NCBI GenBank assembly: GCA_027459525.1
Contig: DAIDIC010000185.1
Span: forward strand, 1 to 64,000
DNA: 64,000 bases
Direction: 5' to 3'
Origin: JAJYBV01 sp021812265
GTDB taxonomy: Bacteria > Chloroflexota > Ktedonobacteria > Ktedonobacterales > JACDGC01
Below, piece after piece: positions 63,891 to 64,000 of the stretch. Below the pieces are notes generated by a model that saw nothing but the letters and a program-made list of their open reading frames with translations, ran no database searches and was not told the origin of the DNA. Both the position numbers and the translations under genes were made by a program. The first letter of the stretch is position 1. Every line of letters starts with the position of its first letter.

Positions 63891-63939
63891 ATTAATTAAG
63901 TTGATAAATATACTATGACAGATAAAACGTATTTTGTCA
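63891..63939 (-). promoter_or_regulatory. Promoter and operator of the ROK gene
   Basis: On the minus strand, TTGACA (63939-63934), 17 bp, CATAGT (63916-63911), followed by the operator-like region 63891-63910 (plus strand TTAATTAAGTTGATAAATAT), nearly the same as before the isomerase gene. Confidence 0.75.
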
Positions 63940-64000
63940 AGTACCGTTTTCCCTCTGTTTGAATGATTCACGAAAGTGAGGCGCAAAACTATGGCGCATG

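Overview
This looks like a chromosomal segment of a bacterium, most likely from the Chloroflexota. Reasons: moderate GC with many GCG/GCC codons; secreted proteins with PT-rich linkers and about 47-residue propeller repeats; an S53 (kumamolisin-type) peptidase; formylglycine-enzyme-like domain proteins; DUF2851; and a type 2 IPP isomerase. This is inference from gene content. No rRNA, tRNA, phage, transposase or CRISPR array was seen.

Layout. 0-0.8 kb: end of an unknown gene and a broken formylglycine-enzyme-like gene. 0.9-4.6 kb: ABC exporter (ATPase + permease) with its DesK-type kinase and NarL-type regulator, resembling Bacillus Lnr/Yvf antibiotic-sensing modules. 4.9-16.3 kb: housekeeping genes (ComEC, RluA-like pseudouridine synthase, PIG-L deacetylase, S9 peptidase, a 12-helix His-rich membrane protein, histidine phosphatase, band-7 protein, Fur-family regulator). 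16.6-19.7 kb: nuoM-nuoN as a stand-alone pair. 19.8-29.6 kb: zinc-ribbon protein, IPP isomerase, DUF2851, two-component pair, universal stress protein, patatin, DUF1697. 29.9-36.3 kb: two surface proteins (BNR propeller protein and S53 protease) carrying the same C-terminal repeats. 37.5-42.8 kb: dnaE-comB and arginase. 43.2-47.9 kb: an ABC-2 exporter, then a TetR-regulated DHA2 drug pump. 48.4-50.7 kb: a fusion of S-adenosylmethionine decarboxylase with a deoxyhypusine-synthase-like domain, then an intact formylglycine-enzyme-like protein with a possible diversity-generating-retroelement variable region. 51.0-63.9 kb: an all-minus-strand sugar catabolic regulon: aldehyde dehydrogenase, glycerol-3-phosphate dehydrogenase, GH31 glycosidase, transaldolase, ABC importer (two permeases and a Tat lipoprotein), FucI/AraA-like isomerase, and a ROK repressor with matching operators at two promoters.

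How the genes fit together. The last region reads as one route: import of an alpha-glycoside, hydrolysis by GH31, isomerisation to a ketose, transaldolase cleavage, and oxidation of the released three-carbon aldehyde. This architecture resembles the sulfo-TAL (sulfoquinovose transaldolase) pathway, but the glycosidase lacks the known sulfonate-binding signature, so the substrate is open. Arginase and the SpeD fusion point to polyamine metabolism.

Four good copies and several decayed copies of a 137-bp fold-back element lie between genes throughout the window.
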